Assembly (NCBI GenBank): GCA_934249265.1
Contig: CAKQKQ010000004.1
Span: 15,861 to 79,860 of the forward strand
Direction: 5' to 3'
DNA length: 64,000 nucleotides
Origin: an uncultured Clostridia bacterium
Lineage (GTDB): Bacteria > Bacillota > Clostridia > Christensenellales > Borkfalkiaceae
The first letter of the stretch is position 1. Each line of letters starts with the position of its first letter. The notes beneath the pieces are model-generated. The model worked only from the letters and a program-made list of their open reading frames with translations. It made no database searches and had not been told where the DNA came from. The position numbers were made by a program, and so were the translations under genes. Of this stretch, positions 42,977 through 51,908 are shown piece by piece.

Positions 42977-43917
42977 TGTTTCACCATAGAAAGTGCCGTC
43001 CACTCTCCCTTCGTCCTCGATTTATCGACTTTGAAACAATGTTTTTCATAGCCCGAAATTACGTCGTTTACTCTGTCGTTTAATATTCCGCTTAAAATAA
43101 TTCTGCCGCCTTTTTTGATATGTTTGTCTATCGTTTTGACAAGAATGAGCAATACGTCTGCTGTAATGTTGGCAACGATGAGGTCGGCGCACACGTCTTT
43201 ATCGTCTAACAAATTACCTTCGTCGACGACGCAAGCGTCGCTTACGTTGTTTAACGCGCAGTTGCGTTTTGCCGTCTCGACGGCTACGGGGTCGTTGTCT
43301 ACCATGTACACTTTTCCCGCACCGAGATTAGCGCACGCTATGCCTAAAATTCCGCTGCCCGTGCCTACGTCTACGGCGGTCATACCCTCTTTTACGTACT
43401 CGCTTAAAAACTCTATACACATGGAAGTGGTTTCGTGTTCGCCCGTGCCAAACGCCATGTTCGACTCGATGCGCACGATTTTTTGCCCGTCTTTAGGTTG
43501 AGCCTCGATCCACTCGGGACAAACGAGAATTTTGCCAAGGTCAATTGGGCGGTAATGCTTTCTCCACACCTCTATCCAATCGTCGCCGTCAACTTCTCTC
43601 TTGACCGCTTCGAGCGAGCCGAAATCTAAATAACCTTGCGCATTTTTCTTCATTTCGTGCAAACGCGACTCTATTTGCGGTATTATTTTTGCCGCCGAGT
43701 CCACGTCGAAATAAGCCTTTACGAGCGTGCCGTTTGTAAAAGACTTCATTACGCCATCTTCTATATAATCGAAGGTAGAACGGCGATTTTCGATGAGTTC
43801 TACCACGTCTTTTACGTCGCAAATAGCCACGCCGTAATCGGTGTATTCCCACATTAAATCCGAAACGAGTTCTTGCGCTTCGGACGTTGTCGATATTGTC
43901 AATTCAACGTATTTCAT
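42973..43917 (-). CDS. prmA: Ribosomal protein L11 methyltransferase
   Basis: This 314-residue protein trimethylates ribosomal protein L11. It has DDWIEVWRKHYRPIDLG, the SAM-binding AVDVGTGSGILGIACANLGA (about residue 180), and the catalytic-region VANITADVLL. The ATG at 43917 (MKYVELTIST) fits the family start, although no clear ribosome site precedes it; a TTG start at 43956 would add 13 unrelated residues. It is 315 bp downstream of dnaJ with a terminator between, so it is probably transcribed separately. Confidence 0.92.
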   Translation of the reverse strand: MKYVELTISTTSEAQELVSDLMWEYTDYGVAICDVKDVVELIENRRSTFDYIEDGVMKSFTNGTLVKAYFDVDSAAKIIPQIESRLHEMKKNAQGYLDFGSLEAVKREVDGDDWIEVWRKHYRPIDLGKILVCPEWIEAQPKDGQKIVRIESNMAFGTGEHETTSMCIEFLSEYVKEGMTAVDVGTGSGILGIACANLGAGKVYMVDNDPVAVETAKRNCALNNVSDACVVDEGNLLDDKDVCADLIVANITADVLLILVKTIDKHIKKGGRIILSGILNDRVNDVISGYEKHCFKVDKSRTKGEWTALSMVKQ

Positions 43918-44171
43918 ACAATAAAGTTTAACACATTTTTTTATATTTAACAACAATTTTTTGCATAAACCTTTTTATATTTTGCCTTTAAAAACGGGTT
44001 AAACACATACTTGCGGTTTTTTTGATAAAAACGGCATACTTACCTTTTTATTTTTGCCTAACAAACCTTTTTATATTGTTCGTTCGGCTTAAGGTATGTA
44101 ACTGAATAAAACGCGTGAAATTATGTAGTATTTTTCCGCCATAAATCAATAAGAGGTTGCGACAGAGCCGT

Positions 44172-44202
44172 AAAAAAAAGACTACCGAAATTATCGATAG
44201 TC
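44172..44202 (-). terminator. dnaJ terminator
   Basis: On the minus strand GACTATCGA...TCGGTAGTC forms a stem followed by T8, 30 bp after the dnaJ stop. This ends the heat-shock operon. Confidence 0.85.
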
Positions 44203-44231
44203 CCATCGGCAATAAAAGTTGCCGTATATGT

Positions 44232-45365
44232 TTATTTTTCCTCGTACGGGTCTACTCCGTATAGACTTTGTACGTTGTTTGAATAGTTTTTGATATCGGA
44301 ATACTGCTTAATTTCCAACTCGTCGTCGAAGTCTTCAAGCATTTTCTTTTGCGACCTACCGACCTTTGTGGGCACTTCGATTTTGACGGTTATATACAAA
44401 TTGCCCGTACCTCTCGACGACTGAATACCCTTGCCTCTCATCACGAAAGTCTTTCCGCTTTGAGTGCCTGCCGGCACACCGAAATCGACCGCATTGTCGA
44501 CCGTGGGTACTTTTACAGTGCCGCCCAAAACAGCCGTTTTATAAGAAATGGGCACTTCTACGTATAAATCGAAGCCTTTTCTCGTCAACATTTTATGCGG
44601 AGCGACCTTGAAAAGCACGATTAAATCGCCGCACTCGCCGCCGTAAGGAGACGCGTTGCCCGCGCCCTTTTTGGTCATATAACTGCCCGTATCCGCGCCC
44701 GCGGGTATATCGAGCACAACGGTGTTTTGCTTTCTGTTGTAGCCTTTACCGCCGCAGTCGGGACATTTTTCGAGAATTATTTTACCCAAGCCGCCGCAAG
44801 CGGGACATGCGCGCGTGGAAACAGTACGGAAAAATCCATTGCCGGCCGAGTATTGCACTTGACCCGTGCCTTGGCATTTATCGCACGTTTTAAACGCCGT
44901 GCCGTCTTTACTGCCGTTGCCCTTGCAAGACTTGCAAGGTTCTTTACGCATATAATTTATCTCTCTTCTGCAACCTTTTGCCGCGTCGAGGAAAGAAAGT
45001 TCGACTTCGACCGTCACGTCGTCGCCCTTGGTGCTTCTTTGCGCCCTTGAGCCGCCACCCGTAAATTGCGAGAAAATATCGCCGAAAATATCCGAAAAGC
45101 CGCTAAACCCTTGACCCGAAAAGCCACCGCCGCCGAACGCCGAAGCACCGGGGTGCTCGAGTTCGTAGTCGTATTTTTTTCTCTTTTCGGGGTCGGAAAG
45201 CGTTTCGTTAGCCTCGTTTATTTCCTTAAACTTCTCGGCGCACGTTTCGTCTCCCGGGTGAAGGTCGGGGTGATACTGCTTGACAAGTTTTCTGTATGCC
45301 GATTTGATTTCGTCTTGTGAAGCGGTTTTTTCCACTCCGAGTATTTTATAATAATCTGCTGCCAT
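44232..45365 (-). CDS. dnaJ: Chaperone DnaJ
   Basis: This 377-residue type I Hsp40 has a J domain with HPD (VKQYHPDLHPGD), a Gly/Phe-rich linker (AFGGGGFSGQGFSGFSD), four zinc-binding CxxCxGxG repeats (CKSCKGNG, CDKCQGTG, CPACGGLG, CPDCGGKG; about residues 145-215) and the C-terminal client-binding domain. It stimulates DnaK ATP hydrolysis and hands over unfolded clients. It is separated from dnaK by a strong hairpin at 45395-45428, which may lower its expression relative to dnaK. Confidence 0.97.
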   Translation of the reverse strand: MAADYYKILGVEKTASQDEIKSAYRKLVKQYHPDLHPGDETCAEKFKEINEANETLSDPEKRKKYDYELEHPGASAFGGGGFSGQGFSGFSDIFGDIFSQFTGGGSRAQRSTKGDDVTVEVELSFLDAAKGCRREINYMRKEPCKSCKGNGSKDGTAFKTCDKCQGTGQVQYSAGNGFFRTVSTRACPACGGLGKIILEKCPDCGGKGYNRKQNTVVLDIPAGADTGSYMTKKGAGNASPYGGECGDLIVLFKVAPHKMLTRKGFDLYVEVPISYKTAVLGGTVKVPTVDNAVDFGVPAGTQSGKTFVMRGKGIQSSRGTGNLYITVKIEVPTKVGRSQKKMLEDFDDELEIKQYSDIKNYSNNVQSLYGVDPYEEK

Positions 45366-45394
45366 AAAATTTACCTTTTATTCTTTAAAATAAA

Positions 45395-45428
45395 CGGATA
45401 TAAGGAGGAAAACTTCCTCCTTTATCCG
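45395..45428 (-). other. Long intercistronic hairpin dnaK-dnaJ
   Basis: CGGATAAAGGAGGAA pairs with TTCCTCCTTATATCCG (one bulge) to give a roughly 14-bp stem. On the minus strand GTTTATTTT follows, so it could act as a partial terminator or RNA-processing site. The stem contains AGGAGG, a sequestered decoy ribosome site. Confidence 0.7.
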
Positions 45429-45482
45429 CAATATGTGTGCTATTTATTAGACTTTTGCAAATCTTTATTCGATTTTCATCGA

Positions 45483-47273
45483 TTAGTTGCCTTGGTGGAA
45501 TTCGGTGTCTCCGTCAGCGGGCTGCTCTTGCGCGCCTTGCGCTTGTTGATAAAGTTTTGCAAATACGTCTTGTGCTTCTTTAGAAAGTTTTTCGGTAGCC
45601 GCTTTAATTCTGTCGGTATCGTTGCTTTCAAGTTCGGTCTTCGCCTCTTTTACAGCGTCTTCGAGTTTTGCCTTGTCTTCTGCGGAAATCTTGTCGCCGC
45701 TGTCTTTTAAGGTCTTTTCGATTTGGAAAATAAGTCCGTCGAGACCGTTTTTAGCGTCAACCGCTTCTTTTCTCTTCTTGTCTTCCGCTTCGTATTGTTG
45801 AGCCTCTTTAACAGCCTTGTCGATTTCGTCTTCGGAAAGGTTTGTAGAAGAAGTAATGGTGATGTCGGCTTGTTTTTGAGTACCTAAATCCTTTGCGGTA
45901 ACGTGTACGATACCGTTTGCGTCGATATCGAACGTAACTTCGATTTGAGGAACGCCCTTAGGAGCGGGTGCGATACCCGAAAGATTGAATTGACCAAGCG
46001 TCTTGTTGCCGTCAGCCATCTTTCTTTCACCTTGCAAAATGTGAATAGTAACTTCGGTTTGGTTGTCCGCCGCCGTCGAGAATACTTGAGACTTTTTAGC
46101 GGGGATAGTGGTATTTCTTTCGATAAGCGGAGTGCATACGCCGCCGAGCGTTTCGATGCCGAGCGTAAGCGGAGTTACGTCGAGAAGAAGTACGTCTTTA
46201 ACTTCGCCGCTCAATACGCCGCCTTGAATTGCCGCGCCGATAGCAACACATTCGTCGGGGTTGATGCCCTTGAACGGCTCTTTACCCGTTTCTTTTCTTA
46301 CTGCGTCGACAACTGCGGGAATTCTTGTAGAACCACCGACAAGGATAACCTTTTCAATGTCGTTATAAGACAAGTTTGCGTCTTTCATAGCCTTTTGAAG
46401 AGGATCTAACGTCATCTTTACAAGGTCGTCGGTAAGTGCGTCGAATTTTTGTTTAGTAAGCGTAACGTCGAGGTGTTTAGGACCTGTAGCGTCAGCAGTT
46501 ATATAAGGAAGGTTGACGTTTGTGGAAGAAGTGGAAGAAAGTTCTATCTTCGCTTTTTCGGCAGCCTCTTTCAACCTTTGCATTGCCATTTTATCTTTGG
46601 ACAAATCGATACCCTCTTTGGACTTGAAGTCGTCAACAAGGTAATCCATTATTCTCTTATCGAAGTCGTCGCCGCCGAGCATGCAGTTACCGTTGGTAGC
46701 CAAAACTTCGAATACGCCGTCGCCTATTTCAAGAATAGATACATCGAACGTGCCGCCGCCCAAGTCGTAAATGATTACTTTGTGCGACTTTGTCTCTTTA
46801 TCAAGACCGTAAGCAAGCGCAGCCGCCGTAGGTTCGTTGATTACACGAAGAACGTTGAGTCCCGCGATTTTGCCCGCGTCTTTGGTCGCTTGTCTTTGAC
46901 TGTCGGTAAAGTATGCGGGGCAAGTGATTACCGCGTCTTTAACCGGTTCGCCGATATAAGCCTCGGCGTCTTTTTTAAGTTTTGAAAGTATCATTGCGGA
47001 AATCTCTTGAGGAGAATATTGTTTTCCGTCGATATTTACTTTATAATCAGAACCCATATGTCTCTTTATGGAGATAACAGTTCTGTCTGCGTTTGCTACT
47101 GCTTGACGTTTTGCTACTTGACCGACGAGTCTTTCGCCGTCTTTTTGGAAACCTACTACCGAGGGGGTCGTTCTCGAACCTTCGGCATTTGCGATTACGA
47201 CGGGTTCGCCGCCTTCCATTACCGCTACGCAAGAATTTGTAGTACCTAAATCTATTCCTATAACTTTACTCAT
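45483..47273 (-). CDS. dnaK: Chaperone DnaK (Hsp70)
   Basis: This 596-residue Hsp70 has the ATPase signatures GIDLGTTNSCVAVMEGG, IYDLGGGTFDVSIL and VILVGGSTRIPAV. The linker DVLLLDVTPLTLGIETLGG leads to the peptide-binding domain and the helical lid, ending in EQPADGDTEFHQGN. The lid tail is a little shorter than in E. coli. AAGGAG lies before the ATG. It is regulated with hrcA and grpE through CIRCE. Confidence 0.98.
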   Translation of the reverse strand: MSKVIGIDLGTTNSCVAVMEGGEPVVIANAEGSRTTPSVVGFQKDGERLVGQVAKRQAVANADRTVISIKRHMGSDYKVNIDGKQYSPQEISAMILSKLKKDAEAYIGEPVKDAVITCPAYFTDSQRQATKDAGKIAGLNVLRVINEPTAAALAYGLDKETKSHKVIIYDLGGGTFDVSILEIGDGVFEVLATNGNCMLGGDDFDKRIMDYLVDDFKSKEGIDLSKDKMAMQRLKEAAEKAKIELSSTSSTNVNLPYITADATGPKHLDVTLTKQKFDALTDDLVKMTLDPLQKAMKDANLSYNDIEKVILVGGSTRIPAVVDAVRKETGKEPFKGINPDECVAIGAAIQGGVLSGEVKDVLLLDVTPLTLGIETLGGVCTPLIERNTTIPAKKSQVFSTAADNQTEVTIHILQGERKMADGNKTLGQFNLSGIAPAPKGVPQIEVTFDIDANGIVHVTAKDLGTQKQADITITSSTNLSEDEIDKAVKEAQQYEAEDKKRKEAVDAKNGLDGLIFQIEKTLKDSGDKISAEDKAKLEDAVKEAKTELESNDTDRIKAATEKLSKEAQDVFAKLYQQAQGAQEQPADGDTEFHQGN

Positions 47274-47352
47274 AATTTTATATCTCCTTTTTTGGTATTT
47301 TTCTAATTTGAAATTTATATGTTCGGCTTTTATTTAAAAACCGTAAAACGCT

Positions 47353-47898
47353 TTATTTTACAACGACGACTTGCGCGTAACGCACAACTTTGTCGTTAAG
47401 TTTATAACCCTTTCTGAATACGGTTTTTACCGTACCTTCTTCTTCGCCGTCCTCTGCTTCTGCTTGCATTACCGCTTCGGCAAAGTTGGGGTCGAATTTT
47501 TCTCCTACGGGGTTGATTTCTTCGAGTCCGAGATTTTTAATGACTTCGTTATATTGTTTGAATATAAGTTCAAGTCCTTGTTTGGTCTTTTCGTCGAGGT
47601 CGAAAGCAAGTCCTCTTTCGAGGTTGTCGCCGATTACTAAAATTTTCTTGATAGCGTCCGTTTGTCCGTCGAGATAAGCGGTTGCCCTTTCGGTTTGCGT
47701 GCGCTTTCTGTAATTGTCGTACTCGGCTGTCACTCTATACCATTTATCCTTGTATTCCTCTGCGAGTTTTGCGTTTTTTTCCGCTTGCTCTTTAAAGGAC
47801 TCTTCGTGATGCTTGGTTTCGTGCTCTTTGTTTGCCTTGTTTGTTTCTTTTTCTTTATTTTCTTCTTGTTTAACGTCTTGTTTGTTTTCTTTTTCCAT
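47353..47898 (-). CDS. grpE: Nucleotide exchange factor GrpE
   Basis: This 181-residue protein has a long charged N-terminal coiled coil (EENKEKETNKANKEHETKHH, KDKWYRVTAEYDNYRKRTQT) and the GrpE beta domain with LGLEEINPVGEKFDPNFAEA, DGEEEGTVKTVFRKGYKLND and VVRYAQVVV. It releases ADP from DnaK. It begins 5 bp after hrcA. Confidence 0.96.
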   Translation of the reverse strand: MEKENKQDVKQEENKEKETNKANKEHETKHHEESFKEQAEKNAKLAEEYKDKWYRVTAEYDNYRKRTQTERATAYLDGQTDAIKKILVIGDNLERGLAFDLDEKTKQGLELIFKQYNEVIKNLGLEEINPVGEKFDPNFAEAVMQAEAEDGEEEGTVKTVFRKGYKLNDKVVRYAQVVVVK

Positions 47899-47903
47899 TT
47901 TTA

Positions 47904-48923
47904 CTACCTATTGCTTAAAATATTTTCCAAAATCTTGCCTACGTTTTCAAGAACGGCTATTACCTTTTGATAATCCATTCTCGACGGTCCGATAACGCCG
48001 TACGTACCCAATTTTTTGCCGTTTACGTTGTAAGTGGCGGATATGAGCGAACAATCTTCGGGGACGTCGTCGTATCCGTCCGATCCGACTTTTACGTTGA
48101 TTTCGATGTCCTTTCCGTTGTCGTCCAAAAGTTTGATTACTTTGTCTTTACTCGTCACTACCGACAAAAAGTTTTTGATTTTCCCGACGTCCGAATATTC
48201 GGGGTGGTCGAGGATTTTGTCTTCGCCTTCCAAAACAATGTCTTCGTTGTTGCGGATATACTCTTTCAATGCCTCGATTACGTTTAAAAAAACGTTTTTA
48301 TAACCGAGGAAGTTGTCCTCGATTTCGGGAGACATCATACAGATTTCTTCAACCGTTCTTCCCGTAAACATTCTCGCCAAAATGTCGCCGGCGTCGTTTA
48401 ATTGTTCGTCGGTCATTTGCGGCGGAACGTCTATGTAATTGTCCTTTAAAAGTTTTGTGTCCGTAACTATAATGACAAGAGCCTTATCTTGTTTAAAACG
48501 GAAAAGTTTTAAATTGATAATCTTGTCCGTTCCGTCGTGCGGAGCAACCGCAACCGAGGTGTAAGACGTAAGTTCGCTTATTACCTTGGTGGCGTTTTTA
48601 AGCACGCTTTCTATATTTTGCGTCTTTTGGTTGAACGCCTCTTTTATATAATCGAGTTCTTCAACCGTAAGATCGTCTTTTACCATCAACTCGTTGACGT
48701 AAAGTTTGTAGGCTTCCGCAGAAGGAACTCTGCCCGCCGAAGTGTGAGGTTGAGACAAAAAGCCCAACTCTTCAAGCGCGGACAACTCGCTTCTTATGGT
48801 CGCCGAACTCACGTTTGACATGTACTTTTCGGTAATGCTTTTAGAGGAAACGGGAACGGCGGTATCGATATAATCGTCTACCACGATTTGAAGTATCTTC
48901 TTTTTTCTGTCGGATAATTCCAT
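47904..48923 (-). CDS. hrcA: Heat-inducible transcription repressor HrcA
   Basis: This 339-residue repressor starts with a winged helix (LSDRKKKILQIVVDDYIDTA, SSATIRSELSALEELGFLSQ, PHTSAGRVPS), followed by the dimer and GAF-like parts, and ends IGPSRMDYQKVIAVLENVGK. It binds CIRCE and needs GroEL for activity in well-studied species. AGGAGG lies before the ATG. It is the first gene of its operon and represses itself through the CIRCE at 48973-48999. Confidence 0.97.
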   Translation of the reverse strand: MELSDRKKKILQIVVDDYIDTAVPVSSKSITEKYMSNVSSATIRSELSALEELGFLSQPHTSAGRVPSAEAYKLYVNELMVKDDLTVEELDYIKEAFNQKTQNIESVLKNATKVISELTSYTSVAVAPHDGTDKIINLKLFRFKQDKALVIIVTDTKLLKDNYIDVPPQMTDEQLNDAGDILARMFTGRTVEEICMMSPEIEDNFLGYKNVFLNVIEALKEYIRNNEDIVLEGEDKILDHPEYSDVGKIKNFLSVVTSKDKVIKLLDDNGKDIEINVKVGSDGYDDVPEDCSLISATYNVNGKKLGTYGVIGPSRMDYQKVIAVLENVGKILENILSNR

Positions 48924-48972
48924 TTTGTTCCTCCTTTTCGTCTACCAAATTGGCACTCTCGATATTTGTTTG

Positions 48973-48999
48973 TTAGCACTCAATGTACCCGAGTGCTAA
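48973..48999 (-). promoter_or_regulatory. CIRCE operator
   Basis: TTAGCACTC-N9-GAGTGCTAA is a perfect match to the HrcA operator, between the -10 and the hrcA start. A further half-site-like TTGGCACTC lies at about 48950. Confidence 0.98.
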
Positions 49000-49009
49000 T
49001 TTTGACTAT

Positions 49010-49038
49010 ATTGTATAACTAATTTATACGTTTGTCAA
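49010..49038 (-). promoter_or_regulatory. hrcA-grpE-dnaK-dnaJ promoter
   Basis: On the minus strand TTGACA and TACAAT are 17 bp apart. The transcript would start at the edge of CIRCE. Confidence 0.93.
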
Positions 49039-49513
49039 CAGTTTTATGTAATATTTTTAAAAATTTTTTTATTTTTTTTGAAGCGGCAAAATTATATTTA
49101 TTTTTTGCCTTTGTTTTTAATGCGGCTATATTCTGAACGTCATACTTTGAGTGTACGCGTATTTTATACGCCTCTCGTATTTTATAAACCTTTTATTCAC
49201 CTATAGTATAATGAATTTAACTTTGGCAATTTTTATATTTTATATATATATTTGTTTTATACATATATATTTTTATACGCGCGCACACTACGCGCCCGCG
49301 CTATCATTATTAATTTGCGCGCGGTTATTGAACGCAGTTGTTATATTTGCGACATTGAGCCGTTAGTTCTAAAATTTATAACAAAACTAAAGTAGACAAA
49401 TCAAAGCCGCTGCAATTAAATTTCGTAACGGCAAAAAAAATTAGGTAAAACGAAAAAACAAACCGATACGCGTTTTGCTTGTCGGCTTGCTTAAAAAAAT
49501 TTCAAGGCAAAAC
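49039..49513. other. AT-rich intergenic region with alternating Pu/Py tracts
   Basis: No supported gene is seen. ATATATAT runs and a TATACGCGCGCACAC segment near 49274 are prone to unusual DNA structure. A 71-codon + strand frame here lacks a ribosome site and is compositionally driven. Confidence 0.5.
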
Positions 49514-49551
49514 AAAAAGAAGACAAACCCCGAAGGGAGTGTCTTCTTTTT
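49514..49551. terminator. Bidirectional terminator
   Basis: AAAAAGAAGACA and TGTCTTCTTTTT form a perfect 12-bp stem. It lies 153 bp after the DUF1653 gene on the minus strand; no gene reads into it from the + strand. Confidence 0.8.
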
Positions 49552-49704
49552 GTTTGTATTTTAAGGGGGATTATGGGTGAACAATTCAAATAAACTTTAA
49601 GGAATTTTTCTTCCTCTTTGTTTATGCCTATATGATAAACTATTATTGTGATTTTTATGTGATAATTAAATATGTTTTTTAAAAAAATTATATGTATTTT
49701 TGTA

Positions 49705-49941
49705 TTATTTTGTCGGTAAACGTTTGCCGACGTAAGTAAAACGTTTTACTTTGTCTCCGTTTGGCAAAATTACCTCTTCTTCCCACATTTTTGCCGGTCT
49801 TACCCAAATTTGTTTTTCGCCGTACTCCGCCCGATAAACGACCGTTTCTTCTAAAGTTTCGCTGTCGAGCGCGACGTATAACAAAGTGTAATAATTGCCT
49901 TTAAAGTGCTTGTATACACCCTTTTTTAAATTAGTTTCCAT
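49705..49941 (-). CDS. DUF1653 family protein
   Basis: This 78-residue protein matches the small DUF1653 family: KKGVYKHFKGNYYTLLYVAL, then EETVVYRAEYGEKQIWVRPA and FTYVGKR. The fold is a small SH3-like barrel of unknown role. The start at 49941 is required because the promoter -35 covers 49978-49983 and the -10 covers 49955-49960; an ATG at 49983 lies inside the promoter. The leader would be only about 7 nt with no Shine-Dalgarno site, so translation is effectively leaderless. Confidence 0.82.
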   Translation of the reverse strand: METNLKKGVYKHFKGNYYTLLYVALDSETLEETVVYRAEYGEKQIWVRPAKMWEEEVILPNGDKVKRFTYVGKRLPTK

Positions 49942-49954
49942 ATTTGTCGGTTTT

Positions 49955-49983
49955 ATTCTATCATAGGTTTTTTTGCTTGTCAA
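49955..49983 (-). promoter_or_regulatory. Promoter of DUF1653 gene
   Basis: On the minus strand TTGACA and TAGAAT are separated by 17 bp; the predicted transcript start is about 7 nt from the ATG. Confidence 0.85.
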
Positions 49984-50074
49984 TATCGTTTTTTAAATTT
50001 GAGACAACTATTTTTTCTCAAATTTTTTACAGCAAAAATTAAAACGAAGGCGCGGTTTTTTATTTCCCAATTGT

Positions 50075-50096
50075 CGCATGCGCGTATGCGCACGTG
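50075..50096. other. 22-nt alternating purine-pyrimidine tract
   Basis: From the CGCATG at 50075 to the ACGTG at 50096 every step alternates pyrimidine and purine, mostly as CG/CA/TG, which favours Z-form DNA. It lies in the gap after glmS. Confidence 0.4.
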
Positions 50097-50159
50097 ATTA
50101 CTTTTATAAAAACGCTTTTATAAAACAGCCTTTTAAGATTAAGACCGCCGCAAATTACC

Positions 50160-51908
50160 CTACAACACCGTGACCGACTTTGCAAGATTTCGCGGTTTGT
50201 CGGGGTTTATGCCTTGTTTTACCGAAATTTCGTACGCGCAATACTGCACGGGAAGTATGGCTAAAACCGAAGTCAGTTCGCCGAAGTCCTTTAAAACGCA
50301 CAGTTTGCTTTTGTCGCCCGTGTAACCTTTTACACACTCTTCGGTGGTGAAAATTACGCAATCCGCGCCCCTATATACCCCCTCGCTAACGCTGTTTAGG
50401 GTCTTTAAAAACACTTCTTTATCCGTCGCGAAAGCGATGATAAAACTTTTTTCGTCGATAAGCGCAAGCGGACCGTGCTTCAACTCTCCCGCGGGATATG
50501 CGTTTACGTTTTTATAAGTAATTTCTTTGAGTTTTAACGCGCACTCCAAAGCCGTGTAATAGTCGAGATTTCTGCCGATCGAAAAGACTTTTTCGCTGTT
50601 TGCTATTTTATTTAGTAAATTTTCGTCGAGACAATAACCCTTAACCTCTTGAGAAAGCGCGGTTAAATCGCAACCGTCGTTACTTGCGAAATACTCGGCA
50701 AGTTTGTAAAAAACAATTAATTCCGCGTCGTAAGCCTTGGTGCTCGCCACCGCTATTTCTTCGCCCGCGCACATGGGTAGATAAACTTCCGCAAGCCGAG
50801 CAAGAGTCGAACAAGTTACGTTTGTGACGGCTATAGTCTTTATTTTATTAATTTTTAAGTCGGCGATTAGCGACAAAACATCGGCTGTTTCTCCGCTTTG
50901 CGATACCAAAAACGCAAGCACTTTTGCGTCTTTTCTCACCGGTCTTACTATAAATTCGCTCGCTATCACGGCGTAAGCGTTTATGCCGCGCCGTCTGAAT
51001 ATTTCCGCGCCGAAAAGCGATGCGTGATAAGACGTGCCGCAACCGATTAAGTACACTTTGTCGTATTCTTTTAAATCGATGCCTTTTAATTTTTCGTCTA
51101 AATATTTTTTGTCGTATATGCCGTCGACTGCGGTTATCACGGCGGGAATTTCCTTTATTTCTTTTATAGTATTGTATCCGCTTTTTACCTTTGCGCCACC
51201 GTAACACTCGGGCAAAATCTCAGTTGTTTTTTGAATTTTATCGCCGTTTAAGTCGTAAAACTCTATTTCATTAAACTTCATAACCGCGATTTCGTCATCG
51301 TTGAGCGCGTAAAACTTTTTGGCAAAACCCGAAAAACACCTTACGTCGCTCGCCGCCATACAACCGTTTTCGCCCATCGCTACGTACAGCGGACTGCTGC
51401 GTTTTGCGAGATAAACTTTGTTTTCGCCCTCTTTTATGCACGCGAAAGCAAAACTGCCTTTTATTATTCCGCACACCCTTAAAACGGCGTTTAAACCGTC
51501 GCAATTAAATGTGGACAATAGTTCTGCGGCTCGCTCGGTATCGGTATCGGAAACACACTTTACGCCTTGTAAATACGCCTTTTCGATTTCTTCGGCGTTG
51601 TCGATGATGCCGTTATGTACTATCGCCCACTTTTTATCAGAAGAAGTGTGCGGGTGGGCGTTTATTTTGTCCGCTTTGCCGTGCGTCGCCCACCTCGTAT
51701 GCCCTATGCCAACCGAAGTTTTTTCGTCGAAATTTATTTGACTTTCAAGGTTGTTTACACTGCCTTTGTCCTTTACGACTTTGATTTTACCGCCAGAAAT
51801 AAAGGCAATTCCAGCCGAATCGTAACCTCGGTATTCCATTTGTTGAAGCCCTTGAATGAGCATTTTCTGCACGTTTTTGCTGCCTATATAGGCGATTATT
51901 CCACACAT
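50160..51908 (-). CDS. glmS: Glutamine-fructose-6-phosphate aminotransferase
   Basis: This 582-residue enzyme makes glucosamine-6-phosphate for cell wall synthesis. Cys2 (MCGIIAYIGSKNVQKM) is the glutaminase nucleophile, with GIGHTRWATHG in the same domain. Two SIS domains follow (YLIGCGTSYHASLFGAEIFR, LVSQSGETADVL) and the C-terminal segment ends KSVTVL. It is slightly shorter than the common ~600 residues. It shares one base with the glmM stop (TAATG), so the operon runs glmU-like, glmM, glmS. No glmS ribozyme was recognised upstream, which fits its position inside an operon. Confidence 0.96.
   Translation of the reverse strand: MCGIIAYIGSKNVQKMLIQGLQQMEYRGYDSAGIAFISGGKIKVVKDKGSVNNLESQINFDEKTSVGIGHTRWATHGKADKINAHPHTSSDKKWAIVHNGIIDNAEEIEKAYLQGVKCVSDTDTERAAELLSTFNCDGLNAVLRVCGIIKGSFAFACIKEGENKVYLAKRSSPLYVAMGENGCMAASDVRCFSGFAKKFYALNDDEIAVMKFNEIEFYDLNGDKIQKTTEILPECYGGAKVKSGYNTIKEIKEIPAVITAVDGIYDKKYLDEKLKGIDLKEYDKVYLIGCGTSYHASLFGAEIFRRRGINAYAVIASEFIVRPVRKDAKVLAFLVSQSGETADVLSLIADLKINKIKTIAVTNVTCSTLARLAEVYLPMCAGEEIAVASTKAYDAELIVFYKLAEYFASNDGCDLTALSQEVKGYCLDENLLNKIANSEKVFSIGRNLDYYTALECALKLKEITYKNVNAYPAGELKHGPLALIDEKSFIIAFATDKEVFLKTLNSVSEGVYRGADCVIFTTEECVKGYTGDKSKLCVLKDFGELTSVLAILPVQYCAYEISVKQGINPDKPRNLAKSVTVL

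Noticed and set aside
49151..49366. 71-codon hydrophobic + strand frame
   Set aside because: The hydrophobic look comes from AT-rich DNA; no ribosome site and no terminator follow.
49571..49595. Tiny + strand frame after AAGGGGG (MGEQFK)
   Set aside because: Six codons with no following gene; it could be a fragment but cannot be supported as a leader peptide.
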